From Oegoconia quadripuncta (taxonomy: Eukaryota; Arthropoda; Insecta; Lepidoptera; Autostichidae): DNA of 64,000 bases. Positions 43,706 through 56,784 of this stretch are shown one piece after another. The notes beneath the pieces are model-generated. The model saw nothing but the letters and a program-made list of their open reading frames with translations. It did no database searches and was not told the DNA's origin. The stretch is from contig OX438753.1 in the NCBI GenBank assembly GCA_949316235.1, forward strand, positions 20,392,801 to 20,456,800, in the 5' to 3' direction. Both the position numbers and the translations under genes were made by a program. How positions within the stretch are numbered: position 1 is the stretch's first letter; the number at the start of each line of letters is the position of its first letter.

Positions 43706-43990
43706 CTAAGCGCTAGACCGTATAATGTGACATTTGACAAGGTGCCCTAAAATTACACCATCTGACATAAAAACTTCGTCGTTATCATCATCTATAACAA
43801 GCCAATCATAATTGAGAACGCCTACATTTCGTTGTTTGAAAAATAACAACTTCATTTGAAAGAATGAAATCTTTGTCCATATTTTTGCCAAAGGTGTTTT
43901 GTCAATACGCGCCCGTAACGTCTGAGCTTCTACTATGCTTTTTACAGCATTTGTCATTGTCCAATGTAAATGCTTTTGTCCATAGCTACA
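43706..43990 (-). other. Possible coding remnant, unknown
   Basis: On the minus strand an 83-codon frame (43706-43957) reads TNAVKSIVEAQTLRARIDK then NYDWLVIDDDNDEVFMSDG, more protein-like in composition than other random frames. It extends upstream without a stop for at least ten more codons (YGQKHLHW). No known domain recognised; there is no start context or splice evidence. It may be the decayed gene of the element whose flank is the palindrome 42980-43674. Confidence 0.25.
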
Positions 43991-46860
43991 GACTATTTAC
44001 CGGTATTCTTCTACCTTCCATTCAAAATAAGCTGATATTTCCGTTTCTGCAGACGCTTCTGCGAATAACGGTATACAGAGACTATTGTCTGTCTATTCAG
44101 TAGGTATTGTAGTGCCTAGATATTTAAATATTGAAGTTGGAACAACTGAGTAACTACGTAAATTCAGTTAAGTAGCATAAAACAATTGCGTACTTCAATT
44201 ATGTTTGTTCTGCAAAGGCTCTAGAGTCAAGACAATACAATAAATCTATTTTAATAATCTCATTATTCTTTTCACCACAAACATTACTGGTAGCTTACAA
44301 GAAAAGAGCAAATTAGTGGAACATTTTGTTCGGAGAAGCTGCAAGCACACTACGCTATGTAGCTTGTGTTGCAAATCACTAAGCTCCCCCACTTCATGAG
44401 TTGTGTTTCTGAATGGTCCTGCTTTTACTTTTTCTGTCTTTATGAATTTAAAACTTAGAAGTGCCTGTGACTATAAAATCATTTAGGCAAACAAACCAAT
44501 TGTGTTCGGAGGTAAGTATCTAGGAAATAACTAAACGGAATTCCATGAAACAGCTAAGAATTATCTCGAAAACTGAGATTTCGAAAAAAATACTATTTCA
44601 AATCGCTTCACGCAGTTTTGGTGGTACAGTGTTACAATACCTACTACAGATAGACATTCTATTCTATTCTTATATTTGCCGTGGAGTTGGACATTTGCCC
44701 AAAGGCACCTCGACCCGATCGGGATATTTTGTGATATCACTTTCTCTTACTGCCAACTTATAGATTTTATAAGCCTTATGACACAGGTTAGTGGGAAAAG
44801 CATGTAGTCACTGGGTTCGGGATACCCCTTCCCCAAATGACGCATACGTGTTGCAGGCATGGCATTGCAATAGACAGAAAGTGCTCCATTGATTACTTTT
44901 CTTTATTGCATGTCCTGTGGGTTGAATTTTCAGCTAGGCCCCTTTTTTAAATAAGTTGCTCTCTGTTAAACTTTCAGATTTTCTTGGTTAGACCTGCAAC
45001 ATTATTGCCAATAAACATTTTATAATGTGTAAGGCCGTCGAGTTTGCTCCACTCCTTAGTGTGTTGCTCTGTAACATGAGTATTCATAACCATGTGTATG
45101 GTGCTCATAGAGAGTTACAAATGGCTCCGGTCCATTCAAAGTTTGTTCCGTGCCCTTCCTAGCCAGTCTATCAGCGCACTGGTTTACATAGAAAAACATA
45201 CAGACAGAGACGGATACGGATACGGACATACATGCAGATAGACATGCAGAAGTTATACGGACAGATAGACATGCAGACAGACATAAGGACCAATAACGGT
45301 TTCCGTCTTGTTACAAGAGGACCGACCGATTCTCCACTATTGTGTTTAATTGGTTGTGGGGAATTTGTTAAACTTGCCCCCCCCCAGTTACCACTGCGGT
45401 TAAGCAGTAGAGGTACCACGAGCTTTTGTAATTTGTACGTTTACGTTTCGATTTACTGTATTTACAAGTGTGAATTTAAATAAATCTTTATTACAACATT
45501 TCCCCAAAATGTTTGTTGCAATGAATAAATAATAGACATCTTCTCGATTGAATATACTTCCAAAATATCGTCCATGTTCACATTTTGTGACGTTTTGGGG
45601 CAATGGATGCGATCTTCAAACTTGTCTTTATCGCTTTCTGTAGCGAAGTATCATTTTAGTAGCTCGTTTCCTGAATAATTTGTGGGTTCAGAGATCTAGG
45701 TACGCTTGACTTTCGCCTTAATTTTCACTAGAAATCAAGTGAGTGAGAGGTCTTGCTTACACAAAAGTACAAGTTGCAAATGTACAATACGAAGTCGCAG
45801 AGCCACTAACCCAAGCAGATAGCAGATCCGAAACGTATAAATCCTTACTTCAATTATCCTGTCTCGTGGGGAAGCAAATAAACCACATATTTCGTTCCCA
45901 TCTCACTTTCGATATCCCGTAACGGGTAATGTACCTGCCTAAAGTTAACCAATATTATCGGATTCGAAGAGCCGTTAGGATTAGACTACGGCATTCTGTT
46001 CAGAAATATTTCGCTGTTTGTGTTGTCATCTTATTCTCGAATTTAACCTCGCGTGCTTATGCGCGTGTTGTTCGTGCCAACCATCCTTTGCTTATTGTAG
46101 AAGCCGAGATTATTTCGCAATGTACACGTGAATTCAAAAATGTTTCCCCTCACACGAAACATATTTACATGTCGATTATTTCTGGCAGGGTTGCGTACCC
46201 TCTGAACCGTTATCAATCGCGACTGCAAATAAACACCGCGGCTTTCATGATTTGTGAGATTTAATATTTCACTTTATTTATATTTACACATCCAACATCG
46301 CGGCGGTAAACATTTAATCACTTACAAGATTCCGTTTTCTGAGTTTCTGACTCGTGAAGTTTATGCGTGAGTTAATCTGTAATATTTATCCCATCAAAAA
46401 CAATTCTTGCAAGAATAAGATAATTTGTGTCGTAATCGTATACGAGTAAAGACCAATTAACTGTTTCATAGCTGTTCCTGGCAAAAGGGATGTCTTCTCA
46501 TTGACCGTTACTATACCTACAATATCATCGATGTAGATAGGGAAGGATCTAGGAGCTTATCTTCAAACATCTATCGCGATACCTTACAAATCTTTCATGG
46601 AACATTTTCCGTCATCTTTCAAAGATATTCCAACTTGTATTTTGGATACATTATTGCGGTCTGAAAGATCTTCAAATATAAAGTTCAAAGGCAAAGCATA
46701 CGACGTTAAAGATACTCGTAAATAAACAAGAAGCTCGATGTTGCATTGTATGTATCTTTAAGACAGGTTATTTGCCACCAAAATTAATCCTAATCAAAAC
46801 AAAACATTGAGAAGAATGAGAGCTATGTGTGATGCGTGGCTGAAACAATGTTTGAAAGGT
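43991..46860. other. Intron, little repeat content
   Basis: 45195-45300 has a GACATGCAGACAGACAT-type imperfect tandem array. 45929-46264 is open for 111 codons but the peptide is unlike known proteins. Otherwise no feature. Confidence 0.3.
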
Positions 46861-47050
46861 AATTTTATTAGCTTCTATAAGACCCGTTAGCGCGCCGGCC
46901 GCAACTGACAGCGAGGTTGCCATCAAACGCGTTCCTAATCCCGAAACAAATCTCAATGAAGAGCGCGGAGTCGCCGTAATCCTCCCCCCCACGGCCACCC
47001 CCACCCTACGGGCCCTCACCCGATTGGCTTTATTAAGGTGTAGCAGACCG
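46861..47050. other. GC-rich unique intron block
   Basis: Markedly GC-rich against flanks (GCGCGCCGGCCGCAACTGAC and CCTCCCCCCCACGGCCACCC), no repeat match. Candidate conserved non-coding sequence. Confidence 0.3.
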
Positions 47051-47589
47051 CTACAATTATTATGCGTCCCCTGTTTGCGGTAGGTGTTGCGTCTATGTCG
47101 CCGTTGGAATCCCGTAATTAAGGATTTGATTCGTCGGAGAATATCATCTTAGCTTTCTCCTAGTGTGTGCTCTGACCTTTGTTGTTATAACCCTGCGTAT
47201 GTACTGTAACATTTTATCCAAATTTTATTACTAGTATGGTTTGTTATTTTTGTGCAACAGTTATGTTTGCAGAGGTTTGTAGGAAAGTCAATAAAATTGG
47301 GAACTTCCATTTCTTCCGCAAAACCCTGTGCAAAATTTATAATGTAAATATTTGGCAATGCCTTTATACATAAGCTATTTATATTGTAAATTTAAGCTTT
47401 TAGTGGACCTTTATACTCGTAGATGTCTTGTATGATCGTAGAAATAGTAGTGATGGAGTAGTTTCCATTACGCTGATGCGGTAAACCCTTGGAAATTGAT
47501 AATTTTCAAACGAGTGTTACCGTTCTTTGAAAGTTGTTTTCAAGGGAAAGCTGTCGTTAAGACAAGTTGCTTACGGACGGTAAGACGGT

Positions 47590-47720
47590 CAGAGGGCCAG
47601 TAGTCTCACACAAATCCGCATTATAAACACGTGGTGAATTATGCCCCATCCCTCTCTAGTGAGGCTATGCCCCAGTAGTGGGGTCAAAACGCCAGGTATG
47701 ACGAAGGGGTGCATATTTTC
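47590..47720 (-). repeat. Repeat F, minus
   Basis: CCAGTAGTCTCACACAAATC, TGGTGAATTATGCCCCATCC and CTCTCTAGTGAGGCTATGCC. Confidence 0.6.
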
Positions 47721-48649
47721 GGCCGCTCGGTTTACCGACTTGCGGTATTTCCTTGAAATTAGGCTTGAAATGTGCCCTATATATTTATCCAGGATATAGT
47801 CCATCTTTGTAAACTGCTTGTAGACGTTCTTAAAAATAAAACTTTTTTTTTTTGTATCAAGACCCATTCAGGCGTTCTCACAGATCACCCAACCGGTTAG
47901 ACTGTTCGTCAAAACATCGAGAAATTGTTCACCTAACCTCTTCTACATCTGATAAATCGCGTGGTGTTACCAGACACTTATGAACATTATTAAATACCCA
48001 ATAAACTCTCAATATTCGATTTCAAAGGTTGTGTTCATGTTTCCCATATGAGTATGATAGACTACAGCAATCCCATTTGAACGCCGCCATATGCTATCGC
48101 TGGGTAGTCTACAAGTGTTTATTTTTTTGTGTTTAAGTGTTGACTCGTGGTCGATTGTAGATGTTAGCAAAAGTTTATATATAAAATATTAACGACTTCA
48201 TCCTATATTCATCCCATTAATGATAAAGCCATCCTTAACGATCATATTTCTTAATTTGTCAGAATTTCTTTTAAAGTAAATGGTTCGCATTACACGTCTT
48301 TTGGGGAAGTTTAATGGGTGTTGTCGTTGCAGTGTGGTTGACGTAACTAACATATTTATGCGGCCCCATTTTATGATGGATCTTGATTAATTACATCTTT
48401 AATTAGTTACATTTACGATATAAAATGTAAAATATTAATAATCTGAGTCTAAATCTGTTAACATGCCCAAGTGTTGATGTTTGTTATTCTATCTTCCTAG
48501 TTATATCTGGTAAAATAGATTCAGTCTTGGAACACGTCACCTTCGTCGTTCAGTATACTACTGTACATCCCTGCCGAGAGTTGTGGAACTGATGACATCA
48601 TAATGACCGCATTATAGTTTTGTGTGCAGCGTCACTAAATGCAAGCGCT

Positions 48650-49140
48650 GCTCAAAGTATTTAGCATTTGTTTGGTAGCGTAGGCCGGCTGAAAGGGCGC
48701 ACAAATTACGAATGAGGCCGTCAGACGGCGCTGACACCGAGGTTTCATGCCTTCATGGACGTTGAGATTTAAGATATCAAATTATACAGTAATCGGTGGG
48801 CAGGCCGACCGAGTCCCCCGCTTAATATTTACGTTGCGGACGGAAGGCAACCTCTTTGCTACACAGCGGATTTAGGAATTTTAATTTAAAACCACAACTT
48901 CCATCTTCTGTTTACGCAGACATTGACGTTTAAATATTCCATAAAGTAATTGCGCGTTCCGGTTGAATTTTTAATGAAGCATTATGAAGCGGGCGCAAGG
49001 ATTGATTGGGGATGTATTTGAATTTCTTGCGCGCAATCGGGAACAGCCGGCCTTATTGAATTAGCTGGCGAATATTTCGTCTTGTGTAAATAAAACTGAA
49101 AAGCGGGCATGGATTTTTTAGTGTAGTTTCAACCGCTGCG
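48650..49140. other. Repeat-free intron block
   Basis: GC-richer than average, with AGGCCGGCTGAAAGGGCGCA and GCGCGCAATCGGGAACAGCC; no repeat or coding match. Candidate regulatory sequence. Confidence 0.3.
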
Positions 49141-49149
49141 CGCAATGTA

Positions 49150-49350
49150 AATAAAACAACATCGGGTTTACAAAGCGAATGTAGTAGGTTCTATTTCTGT
49201 TCGGTTGGTGGTTGGGCATTTTTATTCGCATGTTTACCGTCTGGCCGCTACCACTATTTGATAATGATAGCTAATATTCCAAATAAATTATAGATTCCGG
49301 ATGACTGCTTCAGCCTCGTCTTCACTTAATATTAATAACACTAATTGAAT
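49150..49350 (+). repeat. SINE-B, highly decayed
   Basis: CAATGTAAATAAAACAACATC, GGTTGGTGGTTGGGCATTTT, GTCTGGCCGCTACCACTATT and CTTCAGCCTCGTCTTCACTT occur in SINE-B order with many changes. Probably an ancient copy. Confidence 0.6.
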
Positions 49351-49574
49351 GCTCTATTGCTACGGAGATTTAAAGTACCCAAACTAAATCCTCTATAGGT
49401 CCCAGAAATACTTCTAGAATTCGGATTCTATTATCAGCACTATTCTTTACCTGATCAAATAAACACTACGTGTATCTGATGCTGATAGAAAACTCTTTCG
49501 GAGTTAAGCTCGCCTTTGTACATACAATGCATACTTCTGTAACAATTGTGTGTACATGATATTAAAAAATCACA

Positions 49575-49773
49575 ACTAATCTTATAAATGTGAAAGTATG
49601 TGTGTATGTTTGTTACCTCTTCACGCCTAAATGGCTGGACAGATTTGGTTGAAATTTGGTGGGTAGACAGATTAGGACCTGGATTAACTATAGGCTACTT
49701 TTTATCCCGGAAAAGAAGTAAAGCTTTGGTAGTAGAACGAATTCTACGCGGACGAAGTCGCGGGTAACAACTA
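49575..49773 (+). repeat. Helitron-like repeat D
   Basis: ACTAATCTTATAAATGTGAA, CACGCCTAAATGGCTGGACA, GGACCTGGATTAACTATAGG and CGCGGACGAAGTCGCGGGTA with ACTAGT at the end. Confidence 0.65.
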
Positions 49774-52700
49774 GTATGCTTATATTGTAGACGGCACCTA
49801 AATATAAAGTTACGATACAATAAATAGAACTATAAAATTGATGGAACAAGAGATTTATATTCTAGAGGCTCTATTTATAGCGAACAAAGAGAACTATCAA
49901 ATCCGCATTTAGTTTCATTGTTTTTCGTAAATATCGACGCAAACAAACTTACACCGAGATGTAAAAAGGTTTTCAAGGATGATAGCAATGCTGGGAAAGC
50001 TTTTACATCCTTGAAAGGAATAAGAAAGAGGTTCTTTATCCCGAGGGTATAAACTTTCGTGTCGTATTCTCATAGAGGACAAATCCCGGCTGTGTAGATG
50101 GGCTTTTATAGTGGTTTGGCTCGCCATTGATATATGAAAGGGAAACGTCGTCAATCGAAGCTACTTGCGAAGCATAATACGGTTGAAGCGTGAAACAAAC
50201 AAACCAATATTCTACAACTTTATTTGGAGGAACTGTTTAGTGAAATAATTTGAAAATTAAACAAACCCCCGAAAGACCATAGTTTTATATCATCCAGATA
50301 CACCAAACAACTATGTTGAAAACTAAATATCCTCGCAAGGGATGAACAGATTTTCGTCAAACCAAAATGTAAATGCATGAATCAGTTTGATACCTTTGGT
50401 TTCTGCGTTTAGATATGTTCACGAAAGGAAATCGTAATTGGCTCGAAATGTAATCTTACATCATCATTAACAACCTTACATGTTCTCACGATTTCGTAAG
50501 AAAGTTATAACGCTTGCTATTGCAATACTTTAATTCTTTTTCTTCAATTTAAGAGCTATGCTCTTGCCTTCCCTTTAATCTTTCCCTGAATTATGTTCTT
50601 CAATAAACATGTGTTGTATCAAATGACCTATCATCTTTCCTCTTCGGTTTATTCCCTCCATTTTAATTAGATGTTCTATACCAAAGAGGTGGACGAACTT
50701 TTTGAAGTCTATTTTTTTCGCAGAATTCCGTCTAACCGTCGATATTTTAATCGTGTTTTGACGAAGCGCTCAAACAAGATTCCAACTTCCTGATCCAATT
50801 GCCCCCTGATTTGATTCGCCACGAGCGGTGTCATCCGCGATTCTCAGCATTTTCTATCCTCTAACCCACATTTTGTTTGTTCCACAGCCCTTTTCCCTTT
50901 TCATTCACTCTTGCCACCATAAAACACTTTTTGCTTACTTATTCACGATGTAATTACATAAAAAGTCCAATTTGCGGTAAGCCTTTTATGCATTCCATTT
51001 TAACGTTCCCAAATGGCTGGCCCAAAGAAAATATGGGGTCTTAAAGAGCATTTTAACTATGTATGAAGGAGACAGCGCGTTACTTTTAATTTACGCCGAC
51101 ATTTCTTGCCCTGGGTGCCTCTACTTTCTATATTTTATAGGTCGGAAATTGTTAAGGGCCAGGTTTAAGTAAAATAATAGAATACATCGTTATAAGATAT
51201 TTTCGTTTTATATTTAGAGGCACAACGGATGTTAAGTAATTTTTTGTTGTTAAAAGCTTTTAAATATTAATAAGTAGAGGTATTAGTCATTAATAAGTAA
51301 CATAATATCGACAATATTACAGCCCAAGTTTCTAAAGATTGTGTAGGTTTTAGGCCTTTCCATTTGTTAGCGGGCTGGCTGGGTCCTATTTCTGCCGCCA
51401 AGCATTGACCACCTCTGTGTTTGAGGTTAAAAGGGTCGACCTTACCTCTGGGAAACCGATGTCATGGATAGTAGTGATCAATCACCACCAAGTTAGCGAC
51501 TTGCTCCTGTGTCATAGAGATTTTATCAACGGATTGGACCTGATGTTTGTGTAATAGTTTGAATGGTTCACTGTCGCATGTTACTTCACAACGTCCGTAT
51601 CCATGTTATTAAGCACATGAAGTTCACATGAAACGAGATACTTTCGGGAAGAATGACCTTAAATCAACGACGCGGTGAAATGTGTAGTCACTTAGATAAA
51701 TTCACACCTTGCGACAGCGCCTTAAGACGACAAAACTCAAGTTCGTCTAATGGTAGGTTATGTGGCTAACGCAGGTGCTGCTTCTGTTGCGATGTTTTTC
51801 CTAAAAATGTGAATTTATGTGCTCGCCCAACGGACGGCAATGATCGCCGGGCTCATGCCTTAAATTAGGGGGTTTAACGTTTATCCTCTCGCAGTAAATA
51901 GACTTGACGACGAACTATATTACTTTGGGGGCGTCCAGTCGGACGCTCTCCCCTCGTTCGCTCGATTGTTTATAGTGCTCTCGGACGTTAATGCGTTTTT
52001 TGACAACACTTCCATCCCATTATTACCACTTACTTGTTGTCAACCGGATTTCCTCGAATTTGGGCCGCATGTTATCACCGAACTTGCTATTGTTTTCGAC
52101 ATGTCAACTTGTCCAGTCACAGATTGCCAATATCCTACGCTATATTATAGAGAAGTATTAAGATACATTGTAACAATCGAAGTAAAATCTAAACTTTACA
52201 ATGCAATAAGTTTAAAATCAGCTACGAGACGATCCATCAAAAGTTCCAACGCAACAAAGACTAACCGAGGCGACGGTGGCAATAAATTCGTACAGTCGAG
52301 TTTATAACCAAAGTAAAATAGGCATGAAACTTGTTTGTTCGCATATTTCCTAAAGTGTTGTGGATGATAAAATAGCTGCGGTACACCTGAGACGTGAGAC
52401 TAACTCTTGAGGAACTGAGGATCCCGCTCGGAGCGCCGCCGCCAATTTCGCCCTGTTTGAACGGTCTTGCGAACAAGATATTACCTGTCAAGGTGCCCGA
52501 CACCCAACGCTCAAGTGCTATCCAGAGGAACGTTTTGGAAATTGTTACATTTTATTTTGATGGGATAATGTGTTTTATATTTCAATGAGTGTTGTTAAGT
52601 TACTGGAGCATGTGGTCCTTAGGTACGCAATTGTATTTCAAATAAACGATCTAGTTGTTGAAAATGATTCCACATATATACGTCCTACCTATCTTTAGAC

Positions 52701-53613
52701 GTATCTGTTGAGACGAATCGTATTATAATATACCATTTATGGTCATATCATCGATGAAGCAGCATGTTTCTTTGATATCTGTATATTTCGTAACCCTAGA
52801 CAACTTGAGAACGTAGTGCCGTGCCAGATTAGTATGTAAGCGAAGTAAGCAACTGCATCACCGATTCTCGGATTCTCTAGAACCTAAGTAGCATTATCTG
52901 TCTAAGTAAATAGACATGGAAATATAAAAATTAACTTTTCATTTGATAAGTCGGAGATGATATGAAATGTTTCAAATGTGAGATATATCTAGTGTCCGAA
53001 AATCGCCCCCCAGATACGAATTGGGCCTCACATGGAATTTAAAAATCCGCGCGCAATGAAATACGTTGCTAATGAATGAATAATGACGTCATTGTTCAAC
53101 CCCACTTCGCGTCAATTCGCTTGCTTGCACGAACCGCGCGGTGCGAGCTGAAGTTCTAAACAGTTACATTTTGTCCAGTCCATTCCGGCACTGACAAATT
53201 AAGAACTATTGGGGTTACTTGCGTCCTTTCCGATATTATAGCCCCATATATAGCGATATAAGGTTGGTGGATTAAAAATTAAATTGACTTAATTAAAGTA
53301 TTTGACGTGAGACATACTGAAAAACTTATCTAAAAATATTTTAAGGAGTGATTTAGATAAGCTGAAGAAACAGTACTTATGGGACTAAATCGTGTAATAA
53401 TCAGTTGTTTCATAGAAGAATTCAATTCGAACCTAGCTTCATAGCTGACTTGATAGAATGATGTTCAGATGGACGGTCTAAATCCTGTAAAATATCTGCG
53501 TCTATTTCAGAATAACCTTAAATTGTCCTGTCTGTTTGTACGTATTAGGACTGCATAGCTTCAAAGCTGTGAAGTAATTTGTAGTTTCTAATACAATGTA
53601 CGTTTATTTACAG
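49774..53613. other. Repeat-poor intron before the 59-nt PTB exon
   Basis: 3.8 kb with no SINE or LINE copy recognised, the cleanest stretch of the window. 51966-52307 is open for 113 codons but without recognisable protein features. The final ~30 nt are the branch/acceptor region of the exon at 53614. Confidence 0.35.
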
Positions 53614-53672
53614 ATTCATTCCAAGCCCTCATCCAGTACCCCGACACGGTATCGGCGCAAACTGCAAAAACG
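53614..53672 (+). CDS. heph: PTB/hephaestus internal exon: RNP1 strand and helix 2 of RRM2
   Basis: This short 59-nt exon lies between TTTATTTACAG and GTGAGT. It completes a split Asn codon and then encodes SFQALIQYPDTVSAQTAKT, matching PTBP1 QFQALLQYADPVSAQHAKL, i.e. RNP1 (beta-3) and helix 2 of RRM2. It ends in phase 0, as expected before the exon that should start with the SLDGQNIYN-type segment; no such exon occurs before 64000, so the next intron exceeds 10.3 kb. The exon is only 59 nt, between 15.3 kb and >10.3 kb introns, so ab initio gene finders could miss it. Skipping it would shift the frame. Confidence 0.95.
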
Positions 53673-54099
53673 GTGAGTACTGAAACTTTTGTTTTTATTT
53701 AACCGTTTCTAAAGTAAAGCCATAAAACAAAGTTCCTATTGCCACACGTTTCATTCACTTTAATGACTCGCTTTCGAACTATCTGGGAATGAAGTGAGCC
53801 GACTCTTATCTGCTCGCCTTCAACTGCGTATACCTAAGTTTCATAACGATAGTTGCAAGCTATGGGAGCCTAGTACACTTTAACCTTTAACTTTGGATTA
53901 TTAATGTTATTTATTAATAATAATTGTACTCTTCGTGTTCAGAGATCTTTTTTTATCTGCTTTTTTGAAATAGATTTAAACATTGACTTTTTTTTTGGAA
54001 TACATCCTGTGGAATGGCCGCTCCCTCTATTAAAACAAAATAATCATAATAATATTCAATACGTAAGGACACATGCATTTAAGTTGTAACCTATTAGCT

Positions 54100-54850
54100 G
54101 CCGAATGGTAGTAGTAGATACAGAAACAACAAACGAGGAGCCCCCTGCGCCCGCGCGACTAATCATCCCTTCCCCCTCTCCCGTAGCGCGGAGTGGGACA
54201 TCATTTTTCTCGGCCCAACTTTTCCCATTCGCTATTCATTTGCGTTAGAAGTTGGGCGTACTGCAGCGACTGTTTTAACTTTATTTCTGATGCAGCGTTC
54301 AGGGCAAATTAAATTTCGTTTTGCGGCTTCCGCAAACTCGCTTTACGAGTATAATTATTGAGTTTTTCGTTGTTTTTATTCTCGTCGCCGGCGCGTTATG
54401 AATCGCGACCGATAACTTTGTTTCCGGCCGATGGGAGTCTGAATTTTGTTTGCCGATTTCTCTTTACAGTTCTACGAATCATTAATTTACTCGTGTTAGC
54501 GTAATACGCGATTTAATTCCATAAAGGCATACGGATACCGTTTCACAAATTTAAGCGGAGTGGTAATTTTCATTGCTTCTCGACGTGCGAGCTCTATTCG
54601 TTTGGAGGATTCGCTTTTAATACCCCTGTCGTGGCGAACAATTCGCTAATGAATTCTACAATAGCGAGTCGACTATCCGGCCTAATTAGTTGCTCTTTAC
54701 GCTCAATTCCTGCGGAGCTTAATGGAGTTGGTGCAAACGATAAACTTAAGCGTAACACGAAAATTTTTCGGGAAATGGGAATGCCAAGGGAATTGAATTA
54801 TTCCTTAAATATAAAAAAGCAGAATTACGTTGCTATTTAAAATTTAGCCT
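54100..54850. other. Repeat-free, GC-richer intron block
   Basis: 430 bp downstream of the exon ending 53672. Contains CGGCCTAATTAGTTGC and several other TAATT cores, no repeat matches. Candidate conserved enhancer or splicing-regulatory sequence. Confidence 0.3.
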
Positions 54851-55175
54851 TTAGGTTGTAACTTGGGCAGCAGATTAAGTACCTATTTGAGCTTGGAAGT
54901 CCTTAGCGAGTTGAGATACGTGTATCTAAACCAGAACGTAGCGGCTGAGAGGTGAAAACTTACCAATCAACGCTAAGCCCTATCAACTCCCTCCGTGGTT
55001 GCAGTGCATGTTACGTATGTTGGATGGTTCTCAGACGGTGTATGTAGGGATTTTGTGTCTTATAGAGACAAAAACTACTCCGATTTCACCAAGGGATGGG
55101 ACAGCTTTTTACTCGACTGCCTCAGGTAGAATATGTATGTAGATTTCTATGTTACCTCATGTAGCCTAAACGGCT

Positions 55176-55506
55176 TTAACCGCCTCCGTGGCTCAATGTA
55201 AATAACATTGGGTTTACGATTCGGAGGAGGATCCCCAGCGGGGTACATGTTTAAGTACTCGGTTTGGTTGGTGGTAGGGCATTTTAAATGTCCGCCTGGC
55301 TAGCTACCACCATCTTATCTAAATCTGCCGCCAAGCAGCAATGTTAATAGCATTGTTGTGTTCCGGTTGTCAGAGATAAGATAGCCAGTCCCCCCAAATG
55401 TGTTGGGGTTTCCGGGTCAGTACGCTTCCACCTTCGACCTCATCTTCACTTAACATCAGGTGTGATTGAGGTGAAATACGAACCCTGAATGAATAAAAAA
55501 AAAACC
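55176..55506 (+). repeat. SINE-B, B box deleted, A-tailed
   Basis: CCGCCTCCGTGGCTCAATG head is intact, but GATTCGGAGGAGGATCCCC shows a deletion of the TCGCGGGTTCG portion (B box). The body is nearly identical to 60147-60470, and it ends AATGAATAAAAAAAAAACC. Confidence 0.85.
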
Positions 55507-55619
55507 TATTTAAAAATGCAACGTCCCCAGAGTGTCATAGGATATATATTTCATACTACAAAATCCTCTTAGCGCCCGTAAAATACAAAATATACTGGTT
55601 TCTTTAGTAACTATAATCG

Positions 55620-55945
55620 TTATTTATTTAAAAAAATTTCATTATTACATTTAATATTGTTATAGATTAATAGACGAGCAGCAGATGCTGATGTGCCTAT
55701 ATCCAAGCTGGTGTATTGGTACAGAAAAGGAAAAGTCACAATTTTGGATGAATAGTCCATGGTTTCAGGCTTATTGTTCTCTTTAAACCACTTGTCAAGT
55801 CTATTTTTAAAACTCTTCACGGAGGGGCATCAACAACCTCTTGAGGAAGCTGATTCCAAATGCTCGCAACTCTGTTGTTGATCGTGTGAAGGCCGACGTT
55901 GGTGTTCGCTTTAAAGGGAATCAGTTTCTTATCATTTTTATGTCG
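55620..55945 (-). pseudogene. Decayed LINE ORF2 C-terminus, minus
   Basis: The complement encodes IPFKANTNVGLHTINNRV, then WNQLPQEVVDAP and, after a frameshift, SFKNRLDKWFKENNKP, the usual end of a non-LTR ORF2 (WN.LP..VV, F..LDK). It stops near 55620 next to an AT-rich 3' region. Confidence 0.7.
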
Positions 55946-56009
55946 GGTACGATTTATAATGCTTTTGTATATAAACTATTTTATTGTCACAATAAGTTGA
56001 TATAAGTGT

Positions 56010-56290
56010 CATCATCATCATTACTCGAACCCACGGGGCAAAGTCTCCTTTCACTGGGAGAGGGTATGGGCCATAATCAACCAACGTAGGCCCAGTGCGG
56101 ATTGGTAGATCTGTGTCAGACTAGTGGCCATCCAGGACCGACCATATAACGCGCCTTCGGAAACACGGAAATACTTGTATTAAATTGCCTCTACTAGTCA
56201 CCCAGCTGATTGCGCCAGACATTACTTAACTTCGCTAATCGAAACGAATCAAATGCGACTGCGCCACGCGTGCTTTGATGAGTTTAATCC
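56010..56290 (+). repeat. Repeat F copy
   Basis: AAGTCTCCTTTCACTGGGAG, GGGTATGGGCCATAATCAAC, GTGTCAGACTAGTGGCCATC and, at the end, CAAATGCGACTGCGCCACG. Confidence 0.7.
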
Positions 56291-56784
56291 ATCGAAATGG
56301 TCAAGTATCGTCTAAAGTTACTATAAATTCCATTCAGACGAAAGCTTCACTGACTTTGACTGTTACCAAATCTGTGACTTAGCGTCGATTAGTTCGCGGA
56401 GTAGGTATTGATGGACGACTTAAGCGAGCTCTGCGATTGCGTGTTAGTATTTCAATTGATATCAAGAATTTGATTCGAACCGGGAAAGCTTTTTCTTCTA
56501 ATTTTTAAGTATTTGAAAACATTACTTTAAGTAATAAACTTGTAGTAGAGAAAGTAGATTAAACTGCACGCTCCTAATAGTACGTAATTAAATTACCCTT
56601 ATCATCAATATTATTTTAAAGAAACCCATACTCAAATCAGACTACGTTTTCTTGGGATACATCCGGATAAAAACAGGATACACAACGCTGCCAAACACTA
56701 CACCCGTTGTGGTTAAAAAGATGAGTTATCTATGACAACTAACCGTGTAGTCTTAAAAGAAACAAACTAATTTCTGTGTGACCC

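Noticed and set aside
45929..46264. 111-codon open frame
   Set aside because: Peptide unlike known proteins, with no conservation evidence; probably chance.
51966..52307. 113-codon open frame
   Set aside because: No recognisable motif and no exon borders in frame with PTB.
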